Shown here: positions 48,111-56,415 of the stretch, piece by piece
Layout: every line of letters starts with the position of its first letter
Numbering within the stretch: the stretch's first letter is position 1
Assembly (NCBI GenBank): GCA_963805925.1
Contig: CAWDWB010000003.1
Span: forward strand, 1,922,001 to 1,986,000
DNA from: CAMPKL01 sp963805925
Lineage (GTDB): Bacteria; Acidobacteriota; Terriglobia; Bryobacterales; UBA6623
Direction of reading: 5' to 3'
Length of the DNA: 64,000 bases
The notes under the pieces: model-generated
What the model saw: the letters and a program-made list of their open reading frames with translations, nothing else
Databases searched by the model: none
Told to the model about the DNA's origin: nothing
Translations under genes and position numbers: made by a program

Positions 48111-48860
48111 GTGTTCGGAATTCCCTACTTCGCCGGTTGGAACCTGTGGACCTTCGGGGCCATATTCCAGGTACTGATGCTGATTCACTTCTTCCGCAAT
48201 CGGCCGGAGTATTACTGGGGCTTTGTCATATTCTTTCTGGGGCCGCTCGGCGCCGCTGTTTACTTCGTTGTGGAAGTGATGCCGGGGATGCGTTGGAAGC
48301 TACCCGTGTTCGAAGCGTGGGAGCGAAAACGACGCAAGCAGTGGTACGAGAAACTCGTCAAAGAGAGTCCCTCGCAGGAAGCCCTGGGGCAGTTGGCGGC
48401 GATCTGCGCCCGCGAAGGCAATCACGCGCGGGCGGTGGAGTTATTCGGCGATGCGCTCGACCGCGATCCGGGCGACAACGAAAGCCGCTACGGCAGGGCG
48501 CGGTCTTACATGGCGTCCGACAACTACGAAGCCGCCGTCGAAGACTTGTCGGCGATTGTCGCTTCGGAGCCGCACTTTAAGATGCACGCGGCGCAACTAG
48601 CGCTCGCGGAGTCGTATGAGGCGCTGGCTCGTCCCGCCGAAGCCGCTGCGGTGTACCGCGCGGTATTGGAACGCAATCCGGTCTCGGCCGCGAACTTCGG
48701 CTTGGGCAAGATCATGGCTGACGAAGGGAATACGGAAGAAGCCCGGCAACTACTGGAAGAAGTCGTGTCGAAGCAGACCGGCTTGCCGCGCTACTTGCGT
48801 AGGCAAGAACGGCCTTGGGTAGCGAAGTCGAAAAAGCTGCTGAAGACGTTGCCGGTCTAG
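48111..48860 (+). CDS. Membrane-anchored TPR protein
   Basis: A 249-residue protein with two hydrophobic helices at the N-terminus (WTFGAIFQVLMLIHFF and YYWGFVIFFLGPLGAAVYFV). The cytoplasmic part has several TPR motifs (HARAVELFGDALDRDPGDNE, EAAAVYRAVLERNPVSAAN). It is GTG-initiated and stands alone after nadB. A scaffold for protein assembly is the general TPR role; partners are unknown. It is convergent with the secreted protein gene at 48871. Confidence 0.8.
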   Translation: MFGIPYFAGWNLWTFGAIFQVLMLIHFFRNRPEYYWGFVIFFLGPLGAAVYFVVEVMPGMRWKLPVFEAWERKRRKQWYEKLVKESPSQEALGQLAAICAREGNHARAVELFGDALDRDPGDNESRYGRARSYMASDNYEAAVEDLSAIVASEPHFKMHAAQLALAESYEALARPAEAAAVYRAVLERNPVSAANFGLGKIMADEGNTEEARQLLEEVVSKQTGLPRYLRRQERPWVAKSKKLLKTLPV

Positions 48861-48870
48861 TCGCGGGAAC

Positions 48871-49776
48871 TCACTCTATCTCGCACGACTGCGGCAGCGG
48901 GGTCGTCGACATGGTCAGCGTCTGCAGGGAGATTCGTCCGCCGATGCCGGGCCGCTCGCCGTCGGCGTCAAAGCGCTTTACGGGCATGGTCAGGTCGGTC
49001 TTGGCGTTTCTGCCGACCGTCAGCGAGAGGCCGGCCTCTGCGACGTAAGATTCCGATCCTCTTGGCTCGACGCTGACGTAGGCAGAACTGCCGGCGGAAT
49101 CCCACGACGCTAGTCTGACGGCTCCGGATTTTTCTTGAACCATGTAGAACGGGTAGAACCGCAGCTCGGTCGTCCCCTGCGGGGCGTCGAGGGAGAACAC
49201 GGGCATCGCTTCGCCGGGCGTCATCTCGGTCGCTTGAAAGCAGGAGAAGCGCTGTTGCCAGGCCGGCTCATTTTCGGCGGCGCAAGTCTTCTCGCCGCTG
49301 GCGGAGACGCACCAGCAGGCTGGCTGCTTGGGGCACGAATCGATGGGCAGAACCACCCCTTCGGCGTTGATGGCGGCCGCGCCCCAGTAGACGGCGAAAG
49401 CGTCCGAGCCCTTTTGGAAACCGCCGAGTAGGCCACGGTGCTGATCTAGCGTAGCGGTGATGTTCACGCGGCGGTTGGAGGGGGTCGTGGGGGCCGCCGC
49501 GGCTCGTTCACTGGGCACGGTGCGGCCCTTGCGCGCGACGATTGCCTCCAGAGCCTCGACCGGCACGCCTTTGCCTGCCAGATCGGTGATGTCTTGCGGT
49601 TGGAGTACGGGGACTTCGTCAGCGGACTCGATGACCTTGACGATGAGCGACGTGGGCAAGCCGGTGTCGGCCATGCGCAGCAAGTCATCTTGGGTCAGCA
49701 CGACGCGCTCGGCCTGCGCCCAAGCGATGGACGTCAGCGCGGCCGCGACCAGGATCAGTTGCAGAAAACCTCGCAC
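48871..49776 (-). CDS. Secreted protein of unknown function
   Basis: A 301-residue protein with a signal peptide (MRGFLQLILVAAALTSIAWA). The N-terminal mature part (RVVLTQDDLLRMADTGLPTS, with the repeat LQPQDITDLAGKGVPVEAL) has two short helical units that look like an LLM/DUF-type repeat. A beta-rich C-terminal domain contains several Cys (CPKQPACWC, TCAAEN) and is probably disulphide-bonded. I do not recognise a family. It is divergent from the cysQ-like gene. Confidence 0.7.
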   Translation of the reverse strand: MRGFLQLILVAAALTSIAWAQAERVVLTQDDLLRMADTGLPTSLIVKVIESADEVPVLQPQDITDLAGKGVPVEALEAIVARKGRTVPSERAAAAPTTPSNRRVNITATLDQHRGLLGGFQKGSDAFAVYWGAAAINAEGVVLPIDSCPKQPACWCVSASGEKTCAAENEPAWQQRFSCFQATEMTPGEAMPVFSLDAPQGTTELRFYPFYMVQEKSGAVRLASWDSAGSSAYVSVEPRGSESYVAEAGLSLTVGRNAKTDLTMPVKRFDADGERPGIGGRISLQTLTMSTTPLPQSCEIE

Positions 49777-49827
49777 AACGTGAGTCTAGCAAGGGATTCT
49801 CGGGCTATCGAGAGATAATCAAGGGAG

Positions 49828-50610
49828 ATGAAGTCCTCCGATGAACTCGATATTGACTTTCTGATCGCCACGGCCCGCGAGGCCGGAGCGGCAATCCTGG
49901 ACGTCTATCGAACCGAATTTGACGTCGAGCACAAGGAAGATTCTTCGCCTTTAACCGAGGCCGATCTGCGCTCTCATCGAATTATCTTGAGTCGGCTCGG
50001 CGAGCGCTATCCGGACGTTCCCGTGTTGTCGGAAGAAAGCGGCGACAACGCCGCCTACGAAGTGCGCAAGAACTGGGGCTTCTACTTCCTCGTCGACCCG
50101 CTCGACGGGACCAAGGAATTCGTCAAGAGGAACGGTCAGTTCACGGTCAATATCGCTCTGATGGAAAACGGCAAGCCGGTGGCGGGCGTGGTGTTTGCGC
50201 CCGATCTGGACTGGATGTACTTCGGTTCGAAGGACGGTTCGTTTAAGTCGGAGGGCGGCGGAGAGCCGGTTCGTCTCGCTCCTCCAGCGGCGCCGCCGAA
50301 CGGCAAGATCGTCGTGGTCGGCAGCCGCTCGCACTCGACTCCCGAGATGGAAGCGTTCATCGAAGGGATGAGAAAGGACTACGACGAAGTGGAGTTCATC
50401 GCCATGGGAAGTTCGCTCAAGCTCTGCACGGTGGCTGAGGGCAAGGCGGATATTTATCCCCGTCTGGGGCCGACAATGGAATGGGACACGGCCGCGGCGC
50501 ACGCCGTGGTCACTCATTCCGGAAGACGTGTGCTGGCCTGGGGCGAGGAAGATTTGGACCTTCCCTACAACAAGCCCAACCTGCTCAACGGCTGGTTTAT
50601 CGTCCGCTAG
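49828..50610 (+). CDS. 3'(2'),5'-bisphosphate nucleotidase, CysQ-like (inositol monophosphatase family)
   Basis: A lithium-sensitive, Mg-dependent phosphatase that probably hydrolyses PAP/PAPS from sulfate assimilation. Family motifs: metal ligand Glu in SSPLTEADLRSHR, EESGD, the signature VDPLDGTKEFVKRNGQF, and the C-terminal WDTAAAHAVVTHSGR. The length of 260 residues is normal for CysQ. SuhB-type inositol phosphatases share the motifs, but the KEFVKRNGQFTVN segment favours CysQ. No cysteine-pathway gene is adjacent. Confidence 0.9.
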   Translation: MKSSDELDIDFLIATAREAGAAILDVYRTEFDVEHKEDSSPLTEADLRSHRIILSRLGERYPDVPVLSEESGDNAAYEVRKNWGFYFLVDPLDGTKEFVKRNGQFTVNIALMENGKPVAGVVFAPDLDWMYFGSKDGSFKSEGGGEPVRLAPPAAPPNGKIVVVGSRSHSTPEMEAFIEGMRKDYDEVEFIAMGSSLKLCTVAEGKADIYPRLGPTMEWDTAAAHAVVTHSGRRVLAWGEEDLDLPYNKPNLLNGWFIVR

Positions 50611-50666
50611 TTAATCCCCCGCTCTACGTATCTCGGAGCCCTAACCCTAAGGAATACAATCGACTT

Positions 50667-50912
50667 ATGCGCGCAGTTGTCCACGTTACACTCAAAAAAA
50701 CGGTACTCGACCCCCAAGGCCGTACGATTCGTTCCGCGCTGAACAATTTCGGCTACACCAGGGTTCAAGACGTCCGACAGGGTAAATTCTTCGAGATTGA
50801 GTTCGCACAAGGGACTGACGAGGCCGAGGCCGAGGCCGAGGCGCGAAAGTTTGCCCACGACGTGCTGGCGAATCCGGTCATCGAGGAGTTCACTATCGAG
50901 TTTCGGGAATGA
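50667..50912 (+). CDS. purS: Phosphoribosylformylglycinamidine synthase subunit PurS
   Basis: The small subunit of FGAM synthase, which bridges PurL and PurQ. The 81-residue protein (RAVVHVTLKKTVLDPQGRTI, with FGYTRVQDVRQGKFFEIEF) matches PurS in length and fold pattern. It is preceded by AAGGA 11 bases upstream of the ATG. purQ and purL are absent from the window; the next gene is glmS, 12 bases downstream, so the pair may be an operon. Confidence 0.9.
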   Translation: MRAVVHVTLKKTVLDPQGRTIRSALNNFGYTRVQDVRQGKFFEIEFAQGTDEAEAEAEARKFAHDVLANPVIEEFTIEFRE

Positions 50913-50924
50913 GGACGGCAGTCT

Positions 50925-52787
50925 ATGTGCGGAATCGTTGGTTATATCGGGCCTCACGAAGCCACCCCCATCATCATTGACGGCCTGCGCCGTCTTGAGT
51001 ATCGAGGCTACGATTCCGCCGGAATAGCAGTCGGCAACAACGGATCCGGGTACGCAGTCCGCAGGGCCGCAGGCAAGCTGCGCATGCTCGAAGAGGCCAT
51101 CCGCCTCGATCCTATTGAAGGCAAATGCGGCATCGGCCATACTCGCTGGGCCACGCACGGCCAGCCGACCAAAGAAAACGCACATCCCCATCGCGACGCT
51201 TCGGGCGACATTGTCGTCGTCCACAACGGAATCATTGAGAACTATCTCGAGCTGCGGGCGCAGCTACGGACCGAAGGGTACGTCTTCGTCACCGATACCG
51301 ACTCGGAGATCATCGCGCACCTGCTCGACAAGTACAGCCGCAACACCGGCGTCACGCTAGAAAGCGCACTGATGGAGACGATTGAGCGACTCCACGGCGT
51401 ATTCGCCTTGGCAACCGTCTCGCGGCGCGACCCGGGCAAGATTGTCGTGGCGCGCCAGGGGCCGCCGGTGATCATCGGCCTGGGGCAGGACGAATACTTC
51501 GTGGCGTCCGACACGCCGGCGATCTTGCACCACACCCGGGACATCATTTTTCTCGCTGACGGGGATATCGCGATCTTAACCATGGATGGAGCTCGGCTTA
51601 CGGACTTCGAAGGCCATACGGTTGAGCGCCCGGTTCAGCATATCGCCTGGGATCCGGTGATGGCCGAGAAGGGCGGCTACAAGCACTTCATGCTCAAGGA
51701 GATCTATGAGCAACCGCGCGCCGTGCGCGAGACGATGGTCAGCCGCGTGGATCGCCAGACGGGCGAAGTGTTCCTCGACAACTTGGGCATCACGCCGGAG
51801 GAGATGAAGGCTTTCAAGAGCGTGCGCATCGCGGCCTGCGGCACCTCTTGGCATGCGGCCTTGGCCGGCAAGTTCATGATCGAGAAGTTTGCCCGCATAC
51901 CGGTCGAAGTCGACTACGGCAGCGAGTTCCGCTACCGCGACCCGATTTTGGACGAGTCCACCTTGACGATCGTGATTACGCAGTCGGGCGAGACGGCGGA
52001 CACGCTGGCGGCTCAGCGCGAAGCGGCTGCAAAGGGTTCCCCAACGATTGCGATTTGCAACGTAATCGGCGCGATGATTACGCGCGAGACGAAGGGCACG
52101 ATCTACACGCATGCGGGCCCGGAGATCGGCGTCGCATCCACCAAGGCGTTCACGTCTCAATTGGCGGCGCTTTTCACGCTGTCGATGTACATGGGGCAGG
52201 TGAGAGGGCGTCTCGATGAGGCGGCGGCCCGCAAGTTGGTCGGCCAGCTGTTCGTTACGCCGAACGAGATTGAAGAGGCTTTGCGCACGGCGCCGGAATG
52301 TGAAGCGTTGGCGCAGAAGTATCACAAGGCCAGCGACTTCCTGTTCTTGGGCCGCGGCATCCATTACCCGATCGCTCTTGAGGGCGCTCTCAAACTGAAA
52401 GAAATTTCCTACATTCACGCCGAAGGCTATCCTGCCGGCGAGATGAAGCACGGGCCGAATGCGCTGATCGACGAAGAGTTGCCTGTCGTCGTGATCGCGA
52501 CCTACGACCCCGAGGACGAACTGAGCCGGACTCGCTACGAGAAGACGGTTTCGAATATTCAGGAAGTCCAGGCGCGGCGCGGCCGGGTGATCTGCATCGC
52601 TAATCGCGGCGACGAGCAGCTTCGCGAGATGGTCGAGGATATCATCGAGGTTCCGACGACGAACGAGCTGTTGTTGCCCATGATCGAGATCGTTCCTCTG
52701 CAACTGCTGGCCTACTACATCGCCGTCGTCCGCGGTTGCGATGTGGATCAGCCAAGAAACCTCGCCAAGAGCGTCACGGTCGAATAA
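50925..52787 (+). CDS. glmS: Glutamine-fructose-6-phosphate aminotransferase
   Basis: Makes glucosamine-6-phosphate for peptidoglycan and lipopolysaccharide. Cys2 is the glutaminase nucleophile after Met removal (MCGIVGYIGPHEATP). The N-terminal class II amidotransferase domain runs to about residue 235, followed by two SIS isomerase domains with AACGTSWHAALAGKFMIE and SGETADTLAAQREAA, and ending in the family C-terminus DQPRNLAKSVTVE. At 620 residues it is normal. The leader is only 12 bases, so there is no glmS ribozyme. Confidence 0.97.
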   Translation: MCGIVGYIGPHEATPIIIDGLRRLEYRGYDSAGIAVGNNGSGYAVRRAAGKLRMLEEAIRLDPIEGKCGIGHTRWATHGQPTKENAHPHRDASGDIVVVHNGIIENYLELRAQLRTEGYVFVTDTDSEIIAHLLDKYSRNTGVTLESALMETIERLHGVFALATVSRRDPGKIVVARQGPPVIIGLGQDEYFVASDTPAILHHTRDIIFLADGDIAILTMDGARLTDFEGHTVERPVQHIAWDPVMAEKGGYKHFMLKEIYEQPRAVRETMVSRVDRQTGEVFLDNLGITPEEMKAFKSVRIAACGTSWHAALAGKFMIEKFARIPVEVDYGSEFRYRDPILDESTLTIVITQSGETADTLAAQREAAAKGSPTIAICNVIGAMITRETKGTIYTHAGPEIGVASTKAFTSQLAALFTLSMYMGQVRGRLDEAAARKLVGQLFVTPNEIEEALRTAPECEALAQKYHKASDFLFLGRGIHYPIALEGALKLKEISYIHAEGYPAGEMKHGPNALIDEELPVVVIATYDPEDELSRTRYEKTVSNIQEVQARRGRVICIANRGDEQLREMVEDIIEVPTTNELLLPMIEIVPLQLLAYYIAVVRGCDVDQPRNLAKSVTVE

Positions 52788-52802
52788 CGATAGAATCCGT
52801 GA

Positions 52803-54360
52803 GTGATTAGTCGCCGCGCGAACATTGCCGCAGCTTGCTATTTGCTGCTGTTAGGCGTCGGCGGCGCCGTTCTGGCGCAAACGGCTTGGAATAGCGTCAC
52901 CCGTTACCAAAGCGACTACGCGATTCATCCGGACCTTCCGCCGGGGCCCGCGCTGACTTCTCGACTTGTATTGGTCGTTCTGGACGGGGTTCGCGTGGAC
53001 GCGGCGGCGGGCATGCCGCATCTGCAAGCGCTGGCGGCCAGGGGTTCCTCCGGCGTTGCCATTACCGAACTGCCGTCCCTCTCGAATCCGGGCCGCGCCA
53101 CGTTGTCGACCGGGGCGATGCCGGAAGTTCACGGAGTCACTAACAACGGCCGCTACAGTCCGGTGCCGGTGGATTCGATTTTTTCGCTAGCGAAAAAGCA
53201 GGGTATTCCCGTCACGGTCTACGGCAGCTATTTTTGGCAGCGCGCTTTTGGAGACAGTCTTGAGGCGGCAAGGATTCACTCTTTCGATAAGGAACTAGGA
53301 CCGGAGCCGAACGCGGACCAACTTGTCGCGTGGCAGAAGCGAGTTTGCAGCGAGATGACGCCGGTTCTTTCACGCGCCGGAAGAGGACTGATCGTTGTTG
53401 GGCTGACAGCGACGGATGAAGCCGCGCATGACTACGGCGGAGAGTCGCCGGAGTATCTGCGTCTGGTCGCCGCCTCGGATGCCTGTCTGGGCTCGTTGGT
53501 CCAGGCGCTCGGCGATGAAGAAACCACGTTTGTGGTCGTTGCCGATCACGGTCACATCCAGCGGCGCGGCCAGGGCGGGCACGGCGGAAGCGAACCGGAA
53601 GTCGTCTCGACACCGTTGGTGTTTTCCGGGCGGGGCATTGTGCACAGTTCGGGATGGAAGGCCCGGCAACGGGATGTGGCGCCGACGATCAGTGCGTTGC
53701 TGGGTCTGCCGCTGCCGGCGAACAGTCAGGGCGAAATCCTATGGCAAGTGTTGAACCTCAGTAATCAGCAGAGGGCCACGCTGGAGGCTCACGCGAGCGA
53801 GCAGCAGAGCCGTGCTAGCCGCCGCCATGCCGGACCGGGGTCAACTCCAAGCCGATGGGCGCAGATCAAGGGCGCCCCTCAACCTCCTAGCGGCGGCATG
53901 GTTCGCGGCGCTCATTATCGGCAGCCTGTGGAAGGCCGGGCAGGAAGCGAAGAAATTAGGCGGCGCTGCTCTTGTCCACATTGCGGTCTACTTCACGCTC
54001 TATTGGGCGTTCGGGTTAGGCTATTCGCTGAGCGACATCGTTAGGGAGGAGAATCTCAACTGGTTCTTCCTGCGCAATGCCGCCGCTGCCGGGATTGCGC
54101 TGCTGGTCGCAACGCGGCTACTCAAGGTCGACGCGCTCAGGACGGCAATAATCGTGACCAGCATTTTCGGGCTACGGGTCGCCTGGATTTGGTACGACTC
54201 CGGGCTCATCATGGACCGCCTGATGCCGGACCTCAGCCATGCGTTCATGGCTTATATGGACTTGCTCCACAATCTGGCCGTCGCATTGACGGGCGTCGCT
54301 GCGGCGGCTATTGCTCAGCGACGAGAACTCAGCCGACGGCTGACGCCGCCACAAGCTTGA
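52803..54360 (+). pseudogene. Membrane-anchored alkaline-phosphatase-superfamily protein, frameshifted
   Basis: Joined across one +1 shift, about 518 residues. The N-terminal part has an anchor helix (ACYLLLLGVGGAVLAQ), a metal-site Asp (VVLDGVRVDAAAGMPHLQAL), a Ser/Thr nucleophile region (LSNPGRATLSTGAMPEVHGV), and the C-terminal metal ligands ADHGHIQRRGQGGHGGSEPE. This is the type I phosphodiesterase/nucleotide pyrophosphatase pattern. From about 53812 the coding shifts to the +1 frame, which continues with membrane helices (LNLLAAAWFAALIIGSL, VHIAVYFTLYWAFGLGYSL). The original frame becomes non-natural (RASRRHAGPGSTPSRW). Either an extra base lies near 53808-53811, or the second half is a separate GTG/ATG-started gene (53812 or 53827). 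It overlaps the YbaK gene by 32 bases. Confidence 0.68.
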
Positions 54361-54811
54361 ATTGACCCGTCTTCGGGTGCACCAGACGATCAAAGTCCGC
54401 ATAGTGCATGCGCACGAGCGTGTGGTGCGTTCCGGCGTTGAAGGCGATCAAGTCGTTAGCCGCTAGGCTCGCATCCGCGTAGACCGGCAAGCTGTAGAGA
54501 TTGCCGAACGGAGGCATGGTGCCGGGTTGGCAATCGGGGAACAACTCCTTGAATTCGTCTTCGAGCGCCGCCGAAGCCATTTTGGCGCCGGCCGCTTCCG
54601 CGATGGCGTCCAAGTCAACCCTATCGGCGGCGGGCAGGACGGCCATCGCCATTTTTCCGTCGAGCCGGACCATGACGGTCTTAGCTAGCTCCCAATCGGC
54701 GACGTGCGCCGACTTCGCGACATCCATGGCCGCATAGGCAGGGGAGTGCTCCACGATCATGTATTGGACATTGTTCTTGTCTAAGAACTCCTGGATCCTC
54801 TTGCGTGGCAT
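54329..54811 (-). CDS. YbaK/ProX-type aminoacyl-tRNA deacylase
   Basis: A trans-editing domain protein (160 residues) that hydrolyses mischarged aminoacyl-tRNA, usually Ala- or Cys-tRNA-Pro. The N-terminus MPRKRIQEFLDKNNVQYMIV and the core VMVRLDGKMAMAVLPAADRV match the family, as does the lysine-containing AKSAHVADWELAKTVMV. A strong Shine-Dalgarno (GGAGGGACGTC before ATG) fixes the start at 54811. The substrate is inferred from the family. Confidence 0.85.
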   Translation of the reverse strand: MPRKRIQEFLDKNNVQYMIVEHSPAYAAMDVAKSAHVADWELAKTVMVRLDGKMAMAVLPAADRVDLDAIAEAAGAKMASAALEDEFKELFPDCQPGTMPPFGNLYSLPVYADASLAANDLIAFNAGTHHTLVRMHYADFDRLVHPKTGQFKLVAASAVG

Positions 54812-54959
54812 GACGTCCCTCCTTATTTCAACCAAAGACGTTGCACGACTGGCGCCGAAGAGCGCCAAATGAGGAATGCCCCGCCAAATTGCTCCGTCTC
54901 TGCTCTACGGTGCGCGAAACAGCCCAAGCGTTAGGGTTTGGTTGGCGGATTGACGCAGG

Positions 54960-54989
54960 CCCTTGCGCGCCGCTTGAGGGGCGCAAGGG
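54960..54989. repeat. Inverted repeat, 9-bp perfect stem
   Basis: CCCTTGCGC at 54960-54968 pairs perfectly with GCGCAAGGG at 54981-54989 across a 12-base loop. No U-tract follows on either strand, so it is not a simple intrinsic terminator. It may stabilise an mRNA 3' end or be a protein-binding palindrome. The rest of the gap between the YbaK gene and the small membrane protein shows nothing further. Confidence 0.6.
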
Positions 54990-55016
54990 AGCATCGATGG
55001 CGTTGCCGACGGTGGT

Positions 55017-55298
55017 CTAAGGAGCGAGGCCGAGAGCGCGGAAGATTCCGTAGCCCGTCCCGGCAAAGACCGGCAAGATCATGTAGGCGCACAGGAACCC
55101 GAGGACGCGGTAGCTGCGGAGCCAGGCCAGCGCGGCGCAGCCGAGACAGATGGCCATCCACCACGCTGCAGCCATCGTTCCCTCGCAGGGGTTGTAAACG
55201 ATACCGCAGTAGAGAATTGCCGCAACAAACGAGCGGCCCAGGATATCTTCCTTGCGCCAATCTAGAACGGGCCTGACTTGAGCGAGAACGTATTCCAA
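55017..55298 (-). CDS. Small membrane protein of unknown function
   Basis: About 93 residues, almost entirely hydrophobic after a short soluble start (EYVLAQVRPVLDWRKEDI). Three helices can be seen (SFVAAILYCGIVYNPC, MAAAWWMAICLGCAALAWL, VLGFLCAYMILPVFAGTGY). I chose TTG 55298 because a GGAGG lies four bases upstream; longer starts overlap the arginine-operon promoter. No family is recognised. It is divergent from argF. Confidence 0.6.
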   Translation of the reverse strand: MEYVLAQVRPVLDWRKEDILGRSFVAAILYCGIVYNPCEGTMAAAWWMAICLGCAALAWLRSYRVLGFLCAYMILPVFAGTGYGIFRALGLAP

Positions 55299-55379
55299 GA
55301 AACCTCCGGGGGACGGAGTGCGGGCGACCGCGATAGGCAGATGTTGTACCGCGAACGCTTGCCGGAATGCAACGAACGG

Positions 55380-55408
55380 TTGACCCGGCCAGGACGATGA
55401 TATATTAT
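55380..55408 (+). promoter_or_regulatory. Sigma-70-type promoter of the arg operon
   Basis: TTGACC (55380-55385) and TATTAT (55403-55408) are separated by 17 bases, a close match to a housekeeping promoter. Both hexamers are well placed for argF, whose ATG is 34 bases after the -10. The first ARG box overlaps the -10, which would let ArgR block initiation. Confidence 0.7.
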
Positions 55409-55431
55409 TCACTAGTCTGCATAAATATTCA
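55398..55431 (+). promoter_or_regulatory. Tandem ARG boxes (ArgR operator)
   Basis: Two 14-base ARG-box-like palindromes, TGATATATTATTCA (55398-55411) and TGCATAAATATTCA (55418-55431), each match TGAATxxxxATTCA with one to two changes. Their centres are 20 bases apart, the spacing typical of paired ArgR hexamer sites. They sit over and just after the promoter of the operon that encodes ArgR itself, so arginine-dependent autoregulation is likely. Confidence 0.72.
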
Positions 55432-55442
55432 GAGCTGCCTCC

Positions 55443-56393
55443 ATGTCTCAAATCGATACAACGATCCGCCCTTTAGCGGCCAATCACGTCCTGCTTGACA
55501 CGGACCTCACGCCGGACGAGACGCGACAAGTCTTGGAACTGGGACTGGCGGTTAAGCGCAGCCCGAAAGACTTCGGAGCGGTGCTTCGCGGACGCTATGC
55601 GGCGATGCTTTTTGAGAAACCGTCGCTCAGGACGCGGGTGACGTTTGAGCTGGGCATGAAGCAGCTCGGCGGCGATGCGGTGTTTCAGGACCACAAAGGC
55701 GACCGTATCGGCGAGCGGGAGCCGGCTCGCGACATGGCGCGCAACCTGGATCGCTGGTTCGATGTGATCATCGCGCGCACTTTCTCGCAGGACACGCTAG
55801 AGGATTTGGCGGAGTGGTCGTCCGTGCCGGTCGTCAATGCCCTGAGCGGCATGTATCACCCGTGCCAGGCGCTAGCGGACTACCTGACGCTGCGCGAGCG
55901 GCATGAGGATTTGGCGGGCTTGACGGTCGCTTATGTCGGCGACGGCAACAACGTGGCTCATTCGGTTTTGCTGACGGGAGCGGCGCTGGGCGTGAATGTC
56001 AACTTCGCCAGTCCCGAAGGCTACGAAGCTGAAGCTGAGGTGATAGCCAGCGCTCAAGCCTTGGGTTCGACAACGGGCGCGAAGATCCAGGTGATGAACG
56101 ACCCGCGCGCTGCCGTGGAAGGGGCCGTGGGCGTTTACACGGACGTGTGGACCAGCATGGGCTGGGAACGCGAAACGCAGGAACGACGGATCGCCTTCGC
56201 GCAGTATCAAGTCAATGCCGAGTTGATGGCGCTGGCTGCGCCGAACGCCATCTTCATGCACTGCCTGCCGGCGTTGCGCGGCGAGGAAGTGACGGACCAG
56301 GTAATTGAATCGGAACAGTCGGCGGTTTTTGACCAGGCCGAGAATAGACTCCACGCCCAGAAGGCGTTGTTGATGATGTTGCTGGCCGGATAA
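55443..56393 (+). CDS. argF: Ornithine carbamoyltransferase
   Basis: Forms citrulline from ornithine and carbamoyl phosphate. The 316-residue protein has the carbamoyl-phosphate site (EKPSLRTRVTFELGMKQ), YHPCQALADYLTLRE, and the ornithine-side HCLPALRGEEVTDQVI. The substitution Leu for Thr in the SxRTR loop (SLRTR) is common among some bacterial enzymes. It is the first gene of the arginine operon and carries two ARG boxes upstream. N-acyl-ornithine relatives exist, but the HCLP region and context support ArgF. Confidence 0.93.
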   Translation: MSQIDTTIRPLAANHVLLDTDLTPDETRQVLELGLAVKRSPKDFGAVLRGRYAAMLFEKPSLRTRVTFELGMKQLGGDAVFQDHKGDRIGEREPARDMARNLDRWFDVIIARTFSQDTLEDLAEWSSVPVVNALSGMYHPCQALADYLTLRERHEDLAGLTVAYVGDGNNVAHSVLLTGAALGVNVNFASPEGYEAEAEVIASAQALGSTTGAKIQVMNDPRAAVEGAVGVYTDVWTSMGWERETQERRIAFAQYQVNAELMALAAPNAIFMHCLPALRGEEVTDQVIESEQSAVFDQAENRLHAQKALLMMLLAG

Positions 56394-56415
56394 AGGCTAG
56401 CCCAAAAGGAAATCG

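Noticed and set aside
50913..50924. glmS ribozyme in front of glmS
   Set aside because: The gap is 12 bases, far too short for the ribozyme.
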